Assembly (NCBI RefSeq): GCF_042676605.1
Contig: NZ_JBHTHQ010000021.1
Span: forward strand, 124,001-188,000
From: Alloscardovia venturai
Lineage (GTDB): Bacteria; Actinomycetota; Actinomycetes; Actinomycetales; Bifidobacteriaceae
Reading direction: 5' to 3'
Length of the DNA stretch: 64,000 nucleotides
Shown here: positions 17,713 through 25,871 of the stretch, in pieces
Numbering within the stretch: position 1 is the stretch's first letter
Layout of the letters: each line of letters starts with the position of its first letter
Position numbers and translations under genes: made by a program
Notes under the pieces: model-generated
Database searches by the model: none
The model's input: the letters and a program-made list of their open reading frames with translations, nothing else
What the model was told of the DNA's origin: nothing

Positions 17713-17774
17713 TGGTGTCTAGTTGTCGAAGGTGAGACGTAAGGTCTTAGTTTTTCGCTAGTCTATTAAGCGTT

Positions 17775-20555
17775 ATGGCACGACCAACTTCATCTTCTAA
17801 AAGTCCTCGAGATGCTCAGTCTAAGCGAAGCACGACTGGCACTTCCTCGAGTCGTACAAGTAATGCCGCATCGGCAGAAAAGTATCATGCTCCTGAAGCG
17901 TGGTGGGTTAAAGCGCTCTTGTTCATTCCGCGTGCTTTTGGCACTCTTATCCGAGACGTTTTTGGCGCGGGAAGTCAAGATGATGATGCTCGGCTTGACG
18001 GATGGTGCTTTGCGCTTATTATTATGAGCGTACTTCTCATGGCGAGTGAGTGGTTCCGAGTACAAGGAGTGCTGGGGCGTTTTCTCCACATGATTGCTGG
18101 TGGAGCTTTTGGCTTGATGAGTGTGATACTGCCTATCATACTGCTCTTCGTGGCATTCCGCCTTATCAGAAATTCTAGTTTGGAGTCAGAAAACACACGA
18201 GTAGTGTCTGGTTGGGTAATTCTCGTATGGTCTATTTGTTCATTAGCAGACGTTCTTCGTGCTTCAGATATGAAGAAGTTCAACTGGGAAGTTTTGCGCA
18301 ATTCAGGCGGAATATTCGGTCATGCTTTAGGGTCCCCGCTTGCTTGGGGGCTTTCTAAACCATTTGCAGTTGTGATTTTTATTTTTATCGCTATATTCGG
18401 CGTATTGATGATTTTCCAATTGCACATCGCTGAAATTCCGCGTTTGCTTGGTTTGACTCGCAAGAGCGATACTGACTCAGATTCTGATGTTTCTTCGTCT
18501 CGTGAGCTTAGCGATGATGATGAAACTTTAGCATTTGCTCCTGGCGTTCCTGCACACGATGGTACAGATGAAGACAATCAATCGCGGATACCATGGTGGA
18601 AAGCGATTTTCCAGCGTTTTACTCATAAAGAAACAGATACTCAGCTTGACGAGTATGAAGGTGACAAGGCATTTGACACGGCAGTGCGTGTCAATGATAA
18701 TGCATCTCGTGAACGCCAGTCGGCAGTGCACTCGTCCCCCTCTATCTCTACTGAGCAAAGCGAGACCATCAGTCCTACACGCCCACTTTTGAGCGGTGTG
18801 GAGCAGGCGCAGGCAGGGCGCAAAGATGCATTAAATGGCTTTCTATCGAATCAGTCACGCGATGATGAAACTGTAGCAATTCCAGCTATTGTTTCTCCAG
18901 TTGTTTCTCCAGTTGTTTCTCCGACAGATGGCGAGGGGGAGGAAAGAGATGGTTCAGATGATGTTCATTCATCTCCAGTAATAGATACTTCAGACGCTGA
19001 AGTTGCAGTTTCATCCTCAAACTTTGACGATCCCAATTATCGCAAACCAAGCCTTGATTTACTGGTCAAAGGTAAGCCACACGCAGTCAGGACCGAGGCG
19101 AATGAGCGTGTTATTCAGGCGTTACGTGCCACTTTCCAAGAATTTGGCGTCGATGCTGATGTAGTAGGTTTCTTGCGAGGACCGTCAGTAACACAGTATG
19201 AAGTTGAGCTTGGTCCTGGCGTAAAAGTAGAGAAAGTAACAAATCTTCAACGTAATATTGCGTATGCGGTTGCAAGCTCAGACGTGCGTATCTTGTCTCC
19301 AATTCCAGGCAAAAGCGCTATCGGTATCGAGATTCCAAATGTTGATCGTGAAATTGTACATTTGGGTGATGTATTGCGTTCTCCAGAGGCTATAAATGAC
19401 CCAAATCCTATGACAGTCGGTCTTGGCAAGGATGTGGAGGGTAACTTCGTCACAGCGAATCTTGCAGCTATGCCGCATCTACTCGTGGCTGGTGCTACTG
19501 GCTCGGGTAAATCATCCTTTATCAATTCCATGCTGACATCCATTGTGATGCGGGCAACTCCTGAACAAGTCCGTCTTATCATGGTGGATCCGAAACGTGT
19601 GGAGTTGACCGCATACGCTGGTATTCCGCATCTTTTAACGCCGATTATCACAGACCCTAAACGTGCTGCTCAAGCCTTGGAATGGGTAGTAAAGGAGATG
19701 GATGCGCGTTATGATGATCTTCAGTTCTTTGGTTTCCGACATGTGAAAGACTTTAATGAGGCAGTTCGTGCTGGAAAGGTTCATGCACCGGCTGGTTCAA
19801 ATCGTAAAGTTGCCCCGTATCCTTACCTCCTCGTCGTGGTCGATGAGATGGCAGATTTGATGATGGTTGCGAAGAATGATGTGGAAAGTTCCATTCAGCG
19901 CATTACTCAGCTTGCGCGTGCAGCTGGAATTCATTTAGTTCTCGCTACTCAGCGACCGTCTGTGGATGTTGTCACTGGCTTGATTAAGTCAAATGTTCCA
20001 TCACGTTTAGCATTCGCTACGTCGTCTGCTACCGATTCTCGTGTTATTTTGGATTCTGTTGGCGCAGAAGCACTCATTGGTCAAGGTGACGCGCTATTCC
20101 TCCCGATGGGCAAGCCGAAGCCTATCCGTGTACAAGGTGCTTGGGTATCTGAATCTGAAATTCGTGATGCCGTTAACTTTGTTAAGACTCAGCGTAAACC
20201 TTCATATCGTGCAGACATTGAGCAGATGGCTGCGCAGCAGGATACGAAGAAAGCTATCGATGAAGAGATTGGCGATGATATGGACGAGCTCTTACAAGCG
20301 GCTGAGCTCGTTGTGGGTGCACAGTTTGGGTCTACGTCTATGCTGCAGCGCAAGTTACGTATTGGTTTTGCAAAAGCTGGACGTCTGATGGATTTGCTGG
20401 AATCACGAGGGGTTGTGGGGCCGTCCGAAGGTTCGAAGGCGCGAGAAGTCCTCGTTCAGCCGTCGCAATTACAAGAGGTTCTTGCATTTATCAGGGGTGA
20501 TAGAGCAAACATTGATGCTCCCTCTGAGGAAAATAACTTAGAAGATGCGGCATAA
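17775..20555 (+). CDS. ftsK: DNA translocase FtsK/SpoIIIE
   Basis: A septum-located motor that pumps chromosome ends into daughter cells and supports dimer resolution. The 926-residue protein has a Ser-rich N-terminus, about four to five membrane segments (residues 55-215), a long acidic low-complexity linker (about 230-420) containing a threefold VVSP repeat, then the motor: alpha/beta domain with PSVTQYEVELGPGVKVEKV, Walker A VAGATGSGKSSF, Walker B LLVVVDEMADLMM, ATQRPSVDVVTGLIKSN, and the DNA-reading gamma winged helix at the C-terminus (LQRKLRIGFAKAGRLMDLLE). No strong ribosome-binding site precedes the ATG at 17775. It is followed by pgsA in the same direction. Confidence 0.97.
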   Translation: MARPTSSSKSPRDAQSKRSTTGTSSSRTSNAASAEKYHAPEAWWVKALLFIPRAFGTLIRDVFGAGSQDDDARLDGWCFALIIMSVLLMASEWFRVQGVLGRFLHMIAGGAFGLMSVILPIILLFVAFRLIRNSSLESENTRVVSGWVILVWSICSLADVLRASDMKKFNWEVLRNSGGIFGHALGSPLAWGLSKPFAVVIFIFIAIFGVLMIFQLHIAEIPRLLGLTRKSDTDSDSDVSSSRELSDDDETLAFAPGVPAHDGTDEDNQSRIPWWKAIFQRFTHKETDTQLDEYEGDKAFDTAVRVNDNASRERQSAVHSSPSISTEQSETISPTRPLLSGVEQAQAGRKDALNGFLSNQSRDDETVAIPAIVSPVVSPVVSPTDGEGEERDGSDDVHSSPVIDTSDAEVAVSSSNFDDPNYRKPSLDLLVKGKPHAVRTEANERVIQALRATFQEFGVDADVVGFLRGPSVTQYEVELGPGVKVEKVTNLQRNIAYAVASSDVRILSPIPGKSAIGIEIPNVDREIVHLGDVLRSPEAINDPNPMTVGLGKDVEGNFVTANLAAMPHLLVAGATGSGKSSFINSMLTSIVMRATPEQVRLIMVDPKRVELTAYAGIPHLLTPIITDPKRAAQALEWVVKEMDARYDDLQFFGFRHVKDFNEAVRAGKVHAPAGSNRKVAPYPYLLVVVDEMADLMMVAKNDVESSIQRITQLARAAGIHLVLATQRPSVDVVTGLIKSNVPSRLAFATSSATDSRVILDSVGAEALIGQGDALFLPMGKPKPIRVQGAWVSESEIRDAVNFVKTQRKPSYRADIEQMAAQQDTKKAIDEEIGDDMDELLQAAELVVGAQFGSTSMLQRKLRIGFAKAGRLMDLLESRGVVGPSEGSKAREVLVQPSQLQEVLAFIRGDRANIDAPSEENNLEDAA
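18888..18922 (+). repeat. Three tandem 12-bp repeats in the ftsK linker
   Basis: The unit GTTTCTCCAGTT is repeated in tandem, encoding VVSP-VVSP-VVSP in the disordered linker between membrane and motor domains. It is in frame, so copy-number change would alter linker length only. Confidence 0.8.
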
Positions 20556-20616
20556 TGTGGTTCTTTTCGTGAGCCACGTTATGATAGTGATAAGACATAC
20601 AATCGTGAGGAAAAAA

Positions 20617-21252
20617 ATGGCAGAAAAGAAGAAGTTCTCATTTGAGGGCTGGAATAATGCGCCTAATATTGTAACTTATATTCGTATTATCATGATGTTT
20701 GCCTTCATGTATTTCGCAATTGCTGCCGGTACCTTTGGCTTGAGGAATACTGCATTTCGATGGGTAGCTGGGATTTTATTCATCATTGCGGCGACAACTG
20801 ATAAATTAGATGGTTATTTAGCGCGCAAATACAATCAAGTTACCGATATAGGCAAACTGATGGATCCTATTGCTGACAAGCTTCTTATTCTGTCTGCATT
20901 CTTCATTTTGTCTGCATTTGGTGAAATTTGGTGGTGGGTTACTATTCTTTTTGCTATTCGCGAGATTGGTATCACTATTATGCGTTTCTTTGTCATCGAT
21001 GCAGGGGGCAGAGTTATCGCAGCATCTCATGCTGGCAAACTCAAAACATTGACTCAGTGCATAGGGCTAGGAATGCTTACACTACCGTTGTGGTCTGTCC
21101 TACCAGGAAACATGAATGGTCTCGGCTGGAAGATTTATTATTGGGCAGGCGTAGCTATTGTTCTTATCGCGTTATTCTTCTGCTTGTATTCAGGCGCGGA
21201 ATACTTGGTAAATACATTTGGACCTCGCGTACAGAGCAAAGGCGATAAGTAG
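20617..21252 (+). CDS. pgsA: CDP-diacylglycerol-glycerol-3-phosphate 3-phosphatidyltransferase
   Basis: Makes phosphatidylglycerol-phosphate from CDP-diacylglycerol and glycerol-3-P at the cytoplasmic membrane, the committed step to phosphatidylglycerol and cardiolipin. The 211-residue protein has about six membrane segments and the CDP-alcohol phosphotransferase signature, seen as DKLDGYLARKYN followed by GKLMDPIADK with the metal-binding aspartates. N-terminal NAPNIVTYIRI is the usual family start region. I use the ATG at 20617, which has GTGAGG seven bases upstream; an earlier in-frame extension overlaps the ftsK end and has no homology. Gap to ftsK is 61 bases. Confidence 0.93.
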   Translation: MAEKKKFSFEGWNNAPNIVTYIRIIMMFAFMYFAIAAGTFGLRNTAFRWVAGILFIIAATTDKLDGYLARKYNQVTDIGKLMDPIADKLLILSAFFILSAFGEIWWWVTILFAIREIGITIMRFFVIDAGGRVIAASHAGKLKTLTQCIGLGMLTLPLWSVLPGNMNGLGWKIYYWAGVAIVLIALFFCLYSGAEYLVNTFGPRVQSKGDK

Positions 21253-21293
21253 TAAGCCTTAATTAAGCGAATGGTGGGAAGGAAATAGGCATT

Positions 21294-21791
21294 ATGTCTT
21301 CCACGTCGGAGGAACAAGATGATAAGGCTCGTGAAGTTCTAGATTCTTGCCAGCGTTTGGGACTACAGTTGTGCTGTGCAGAATCCCTTACTGGCGGACT
21401 CTTAGCAGATGCTTTTGTACGAATTCCTGGCGCGTCGCAAACATATTTGGGGTCAATCAATTCATATGCGATTTCGGCAAAAAAGTATATTCTTGGAGTT
21501 GATGAGAGCTACCTAGATGAGCATGGTCCTGTGAACGCTTACACTGCTGAACATATGGCATTAGGAGCGTTGCAAGTTTTTCATTGCTCCGGTATTGCTT
21601 TATCTACGACGGGCGTTGCGGGACCGGGACCTGATGGAGATATTCCTGCTGGGACAGTCTTTATCGCAGTAGCACTATCTCCAACAAATGTTTTTTCGCG
21701 ACAACTCTATTTGTCAGGTTCGCGAGAAGAGGTGCGACGTACAACGGTTCGAGAAGTTCTTGAATTTGCGTTGCATTGTGTTCAGCTGTGA
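21294..21791 (+). CDS. cinA: CinA C-terminal domain protein (nicotinamide-nucleotide amidase type)
   Basis: A 165-residue stand-alone CinA_C/PncC domain, the enzyme class that deamidates nicotinamide mononucleotide to nicotinate mononucleotide in pyridine nucleotide salvage. Motifs seen: CCAESLTGGLLADAFV, the YLGSINSYAISAKKYILGV segment, and STTGVAGPGPDGDIPAGTVFIA, the most conserved block. The N-terminal MoCF-like domain of full-length CinA is absent, as is normal for this group. The gene lies between pgsA and the ClgR-like regulator and close to recA, the typical cinA-recA neighbourhood. The name cinA reflects this context; amidase activity is inferred from the family. Confidence 0.9.
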   Translation: MSSTSEEQDDKAREVLDSCQRLGLQLCCAESLTGGLLADAFVRIPGASQTYLGSINSYAISAKKYILGVDESYLDEHGPVNAYTAEHMALGALQVFHCSGIALSTTGVAGPGPDGDIPAGTVFIAVALSPTNVFSRQLYLSGSREEVRRTTVREVLEFALHCVQL

Positions 21792-21881
21792 CGACACTCA
21801 CATTTAATACGTGTTGTGGGGAGCTGGGAATAAAGCGGACTTCATAGGTGTTGGTTCAAGTACTGACAGAAATGAGGAATT

Positions 21882-22409
21882 ATGATTCAAACAGCTGTAC
21901 ACGTACGTGAGCAAGTGACTCCTACAGTAGAGGAGATGAAACGCGCAGCTAGCAAACAAGCTATGATGCGTAACCTTACACCTGCCCAGCTTCGTGCAGT
22001 TGCAATTGCGCAGCAGCAAGTTTTGAGAGCGCAGCAGGCTCGTCAGGCGAAGAACGAACGTGAAGCTGCTCGTGGGCGTATGTGGGCAAATTCTGAAAGT
22101 GATGAGTCTGTAGCAGATATTTCTTCTGTGAGCCGACGTGAGCCTGTCGATGTGGATAGCTTCTCACTGCGTAAGGTACAGGGTAATGTTCTACGTACAT
22201 TGCGTACAAATGATCACAAGACATTGCGTGAAGTAAGTCAGAAAGCGGGTGTTTCCCTCGGATACTTGTCAGAAGTAGAGCGTGGACAGAAAGAGGCGAG
22301 TTCAGAACTTCTTGCTTCGATAACTGAGGCATTAGATGTCAAGCTCTCTGACATGCTTATTATGGTGGCTGAACGTGTGCGTGAGTATGAAGAGGCTGGT
22401 TTGCGCTAG
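21882..22409 (+). CDS. clgR: XRE-family HTH transcriptional regulator, ClgR-like
   Basis: A 175-residue regulator. The first 90 residues are Gln/Arg/Ala-rich and probably helical; the helix-turn-helix occupies about residues 100-160 (VLRTLRTNDHKTLREVSQKA, GVSLGYLSEVERGQKEASSELL). In actinobacteria the ClgR protein in this cinA-recA position activates clp protease genes under stress, and it is itself proteolysed. The SLGYLSEVERGQKEASSELL core is characteristic of that group. GAGG precedes the ATG by 5 bases. I did not find a clear ClgR-type operator in its 90-base upstream gap. The N-terminal extension is longer than in the short ClgR proteins. Confidence 0.85.
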   Translation: MIQTAVHVREQVTPTVEEMKRAASKQAMMRNLTPAQLRAVAIAQQQVLRAQQARQAKNEREAARGRMWANSESDESVADISSVSRREPVDVDSFSLRKVQGNVLRTLRTNDHKTLREVSQKAGVSLGYLSEVERGQKEASSELLASITEALDVKLSDMLIMVAERVREYEEAGLR

Positions 22410-22489
22410 CAAATGATGCGCGCGTAGTAAAGAGATGATATACCTCGTTTTATAATGGCTAATTGACTTTTATAGAGCGAGGTTTTTCT

Positions 22490-22732
22490 ATGTCTATGCG
22501 TGAGCGAGAGTTTTGGCAGCTACTTGAGGAGGTTTTTGGACGTTCCTATGGGCGTTCAATTGCTAGTGATTTAGCTTTAGATAAATTAGGCTCAATTACT
22601 GCTAATGAAGCGATTGCTCGTGGTGAAGAGCCACGCATCGTATGGAACGTTCTGTGTGATCAGATGGATATTCCCGATTCTCGTCGGTGGGGCAAGGATC
22701 ATAATGCTCCTCCTATGCCGGCTGGGCGATAG
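22490..22732 (+). CDS. DUF3046 domain protein
   Basis: An 80-residue acidic-basic protein of the Actinobacteria-specific DUF3046 family, found almost always just upstream of recA. Characteristic residues: MREREFWQLLEEVFG, the SIASDLALDKLGSITANEAI stretch and RIVWNVLCDQMDIPDSRRWGKD. Function unknown. The ATG at 22490 has GAGG about eight bases upstream; an in-frame TTG further upstream has no support. A TATAAT-like element (around 22452) in the preceding gap may be its promoter. Confidence 0.88.
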   Translation: MSMREREFWQLLEEVFGRSYGRSIASDLALDKLGSITANEAIARGEEPRIVWNVLCDQMDIPDSRRWGKDHNAPPMPAGR

Positions 22733-22784
22733 GTGTGGAAGATAAGTAGGATTTAATGAGGAGTTAAGGGCAACCACACAATAT

Positions 22785-22800
22785 TCGAACAAATGTTCGA
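22785..22800. promoter_or_regulatory. LexA (SOS) operator upstream of recA
   Basis: A perfect 16-bp palindrome TCGAACAAATGTTCGA matching the Gram-positive/actinobacterial SOS box (CGAAC-N4-GTTCG). It lies 107 bases before the recA ATG. A TATAGT hexamer at 22810-22815 is placed so that the operator would cover the -35 region of a recA promoter. The match is direct; LexA control is inferred from established SOS biology. Confidence 0.9.
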
Positions 22801-22907
22801 TAGGTCTGATATAGTTATTCACATCAGTACACATTGATTTTTAAACGTGTTATACCTGTGCCGCGATGAAGTACAGTGGAGGTATCTTCACATATAAGGA
22901 GAAAGCA

Positions 22908-23993
22908 ATGGCAACTGCGAAGAAAGATGCAGCCACCGCAAAGGATAGGCGTCAAGAAGCACTTGATACCGCCTTGGCACAGGTAGAGAAGAACTTTGGA
23001 AAAGGTTCAGCTATGCGTTTGGGGGATAAGCCGATAGAAAATGTTGAGGTTATCCCTACAGGATCCTTAGCGCTTGATATGGCTCTGGGCATTGGTGGGT
23101 TACCGCGTGGTCGCATTGTAGAAATCTACGGACCAGAATCTTCTGGTAAAACAACTATCGCTCTTCAGGCAGTGGCGAATGCTCAGAAACAAGGTGGCGT
23201 AGCAGCTTTTATCGATGCGGAGCATGCCCTTGATCCAGAGTATGCACGGCACCTAGGGGTAGACACGGATTCTTTAATTGTTTCTCAGCCGGATAATGGT
23301 GAGCAGGCGCTTGAAATTGCTGATATGTTAATCCGCTCAGGAGCTCTTGACATTATCGTCATTGATTCTGTCGCTGCATTGGTGCCAAAAGCAGAAATTG
23401 AAGGTGAGATGGGAGATAGTCATGTGGGTCTCCAAGCACGGTTAATGAGCCAGGCGTTGCGAAAGATGACTGGTGCTCTCAACCAGGCTAATACAACGGC
23501 AGTGTTCATTAACCAGCTTCGTGAGAAGATTGGCGTCTTCTTTGGAAATCCTGAAACAACTACTGGCGGTAAGGCTTTAAAGTTTTATGCGTCTGTGCGT
23601 ATGGACATTCGTCGTATTCAGACTTTGAAAAATGGCGAGGATGCTGTCGGCAACCGTACAAGAGTTAAAGTTGTAAAAAACAAGATGGCCCCGCCTTTTA
23701 AGTCAGCTGAGTTTGACATTCTCTATGGCGAGGGTGTTTCTCGTGAGGGGTCTGTCATCGACATGGGCTTACAAACCGGTATTGTCAAGAAGTCAGGTTC
23801 TTGGTTTACCTATGATGGCGATCAGCTTGGTCAGGGACGTGAGAAGGTAAGGCAGTTCTTAATTGATAATCCAGGCTTGACAGAAGAAATTGAAACTAAG
23901 GTCAAAATGGAATACGGTCTTATTCCGAAGCCTGAAAAGACGAGCTTAGAGGGTTCTGATACGACTTCTTCTCCTGAAGCTTCTGCGGAGTAA
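22908..23993 (+). CDS. recA: Recombinase RecA
   Basis: Forms filaments on single-stranded DNA, drives strand exchange and stimulates LexA self-cleavage. The 361-residue protein shows Walker A GPESSGKTT (residues 75-83), the MAW-like region IDAEHALDPEYA, Walker B LDIIVIDSVAAL, loop L1 EGEMGDSHVGLQAR and loop L2 FINQLREKIGVFFGNPETT, with an acidic C-terminal tail. The ATG at 22908 is chosen because AAGGAG lies 7 bases upstream and the N-terminus then has normal length. recX follows after three bases. Intact, with no intein. Confidence 0.98.
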   Translation: MATAKKDAATAKDRRQEALDTALAQVEKNFGKGSAMRLGDKPIENVEVIPTGSLALDMALGIGGLPRGRIVEIYGPESSGKTTIALQAVANAQKQGGVAAFIDAEHALDPEYARHLGVDTDSLIVSQPDNGEQALEIADMLIRSGALDIIVIDSVAALVPKAEIEGEMGDSHVGLQARLMSQALRKMTGALNQANTTAVFINQLREKIGVFFGNPETTTGGKALKFYASVRMDIRRIQTLKNGEDAVGNRTRVKVVKNKMAPPFKSAEFDILYGEGVSREGSVIDMGLQTGIVKKSGSWFTYDGDQLGQGREKVRQFLIDNPGLTEEIETKVKMEYGLIPKPEKTSLEGSDTTSSPEASAE

Positions 23994-23996
23994 GGC

Positions 23997-24593
23997 GTGA
24001 TTTCCGCTGAGGATTTTATGAAAAATCGGTCTATTGCTAATGAGCAACAGGCCGATTTAACTGACGTCGATAAACGTGGCGAGCGTACGGTTGGCGAGGC
24101 TGTTAGCGAAGTTACATTAGAAACATTCCATCGAAGCGATGAAGAGAATAAGTGTCAAGAGGCGGCGCTACGACTTCTTGATGCTGCCGCCCGCCCATCT
24201 GAAGCTCTACGCGAGCGTCTCATTAAGAAAGAGTTTTCTTATGAGATTGTTGATGTTGTTGTCCAAAGGCTTATATGTGTAGGTCTCGTTAATGATGAAG
24301 CATATGCTCGTCAGGCTGTACGATACTGTATTTCGCGTGATATGGGAGAGAGTGGCACGTTCCGAGAGCTCACCCGAAAGGGAGTTGACGCAGATATTGC
24401 TCGTCGAGTAGTTGATGAGGCAAAGGAAGAAGGCTCTTTTTACGACTCTGCATATGCGCTCGTTGAAAAAATCGCTAAAAAGACTCGCGGACTAGATCGC
24501 CAAGTAAGGCTACGACGTTTGTGGTCTGCTGCAGGTCGAAAGGGGCACTCCCCAGACCTCATTCGTCAAGCGCAGAGCGATATATTTAATTAG
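23997..24593 (+). CDS. recX: Regulatory protein RecX
   Basis: Small helical protein that binds RecA filaments and dampens recombinase activity. The 198-residue sequence has a variable N-terminal 45 residues and then RecX three-helix repeats: CQEAALRLLDAAARPSEALRERL, VDVVVQRLICVGLVNDEAYARQAV and GTFRELTRKGVDADIARRVV. It follows recA by three bases with a GTG start (GGAG 6 bases upstream); an ATG at 24018 with GAGG about eight bases before it is an equally acceptable start. Its stop codon ends exactly one base before the 3' end of the RNase P RNA on the opposite strand. Confidence 0.92.
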   Translation: MISAEDFMKNRSIANEQQADLTDVDKRGERTVGEAVSEVTLETFHRSDEENKCQEAALRLLDAAARPSEALRERLIKKEFSYEIVDVVVQRLICVGLVNDEAYARQAVRYCISRDMGESGTFRELTRKGVDADIARRVVDEAKEEGSFYDSAYALVEKIAKKTRGLDRQVRLRRLWSAAGRKGHSPDLIRQAQSDIFN

Positions 24594-24955
24594 TGTGAGA
24601 CCTCATATACCCCGGGTTCTGTCCTCATAAAAGGGGTGACCATCCATCTCGACTTGACATTGCTGTCAAGCTCTAGCAGCCTACCCGAATGCTTAAACGA
24701 GCAGTTTCGATGCATTCTACTTGGCCTTGCTCCCGATGAGGCTTGCCATGCAGCTCCTGTTGCCAGTAGCTCGGTGGTCTCTTACACCGCCGTTTCACCC
24801 TTACTATCTGCTCTTCATGAGAAAGAACAAATAGCGGTCTACTCTCTGTTGCGCTATCTCTCAGGTTACCCTGGGCGGACGTTATCCGCCATCGTGCTCT
24901 ACGGAGCCCGGAAGTTCCTCAGTGCTATTCACCGCGGCCACCCAGAGGTCTCACA
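24594..24955 (-). ncRNA. rnpB: RNase P RNA, bacterial class A
   Basis: The catalytic RNA of ribonuclease P, which matures tRNA 5' ends. On the minus strand the ends form an exact 11-bp P1 helix (24945-24955 with 24594-24604). Universal blocks are present: the GAGGAACTTCCGGGCTCC block near 24893-24920, the AGGGTGAAACGGCGGTG... block followed by AAGAGACCACCG (about 24765-24800), and ACAGAACCCGG near the 3' end (about 24615-24626). Length of about 362 nt is normal. The ends are set by P1 and may be off by a few bases. A 130-codon open frame on the plus strand over this locus is spurious. The gene is convergent with recX. Confidence 0.95.
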
Positions 24956-24962
24956 AACTTTG

Positions 24963-24991
24963 AGTCTACCATGTTTAATGGCAGATTTCTA
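24963..24991 (-). promoter_or_regulatory. Probable rnpB promoter
   Basis: Read on the minus strand: a TAGAAA hexamer (24991-24986), a 17-base spacer and TAGACT (24968-24963), about 8 bases before the P1-defined 5' end of RNase P RNA. Each hexamer matches four of six consensus positions; the ideal spacing and location support it. Confidence 0.6.
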
Positions 24992-25089
24992 TGATGGAAA
25001 AAGTAGAAAAAAAATTAAAAAGAGTTAAAATATAAGTACGTTAGCAACGAGGTTAACGTCTTAGCGATTCTCTTTCTAAGGAGGTCACC

Positions 25090-25740
25090 ATGGAAATCGT
25101 GGTAACTGGTCGTCATCTGCAAATTAAGCCGAAGTTTCGTGATGTTGTAGAAAGCAAGATGAATCGTGTAACTGCCATTGCACCGGATACACAGCGTGTC
25201 CAAGTTGTATTATCGCATGAAGGAAATCCTCGTCTTGCAGATACAGCGATGCGCGTAGAACTCACAGTGATTGCTGGACGTACAGTTGTACGAGCAGAAG
25301 CATCGAGTAGTGATGATTTAAGTGCTCTTGATTTAGCACTTGATAAGCTTACGCTACGTCTTCGTCGCACACGTGATCGTCGTAAGGATCATCATCGTGG
25401 CTATGAAGCAGCCGCAGCAGTTGATTTGGGTGTTGTAGAGCCAGAAACTGATGAAGTGGTGGCAGAGTATGAACCGCTTACCCCTGCGCAAGCTGTCGCT
25501 GGTGATCTTGAGCCAGGTGAATCTGTTGAGGTTCAGGTAGGTGATACCCCGATTGTCATTCGTCGTAAGCTTCATATCGCGGAACCGATGACAATTGATG
25601 AGGCGCTGTACGAAATGGAACTCATTGGTCATGATTTCTTCCTCTTCGTAAACAGTGAGACTAATCGTCCTTCTGTGGTATATCGCCGTCATGGATATAG
25701 CTACGGTGTATTTGAAATCGAAAGCCAGAAGAACCTTTAG
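25090..25740 (+). CDS. hpf: Ribosome hibernation promoting factor, long form
   Basis: Binds the 30S decoding centre and pairs ribosomes into inactive 100S dimers in stationary phase. The 216-residue protein has the N-terminal S30AE domain (about 1-100: MEIVVTGRHLQIKPKFRDVV, then DKLTLRLRRTRDRRKDHHRG), an acidic linker and the C-terminal dimerisation domain (about 155-212: IVIRRKLHIAEPMTIDEALY, DFFLFVNSETNRPSVVYRRH). This two-domain layout defines the long HPF. The ribosome-binding site AAGGAGGTCACC is almost a full complement of the 16S 3' end. It is a single-gene unit, upstream of secA and closed by a terminator. Confidence 0.95.
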   Translation: MEIVVTGRHLQIKPKFRDVVESKMNRVTAIAPDTQRVQVVLSHEGNPRLADTAMRVELTVIAGRTVVRAEASSSDDLSALDLALDKLTLRLRRTRDRRKDHHRGYEAAAAVDLGVVEPETDEVVAEYEPLTPAQAVAGDLEPGESVEVQVGDTPIVIRRKLHIAEPMTIDEALYEMELIGHDFFLFVNSETNRPSVVYRRHGYSYGVFEIESQKNL

Positions 25741-25755
25741 CGTCCAAGAGAGATG

Positions 25756-25790
25756 AGTGGGGATGCCAGTAGTGGCGTCCCCACTTTTTG
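25756..25790 (+). terminator. Rho-independent terminator after hpf
   Basis: Stem 25756-25767 with 25774-25785 (12 bp, one G-T pair), a six-base loop and a run of T directly after it. Classical intrinsic terminator 16 bases after the hpf stop. Confidence 0.88.
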
Positions 25791-25871
25791 TTGAACGTTA
25801 TCGGTGCTATGTCGTACTATGAGAAAAGTTTGTAGGCAAATCACATATGTGAGCAAAATTAGGAGAAACAC

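Noticed and set aside
18888..18922. Tandem repeats in ftsK considered as CRISPR-like or VNTR array
   Set aside because: Only three in-frame 12-bp copies with no spacers, encoding a VVSP linker repeat; not a CRISPR.
24636..25028. 130-codon open frame on the plus strand
   Set aside because: The minus strand here is RNase P RNA with conserved blocks and P1 pairing; the frame is chance.
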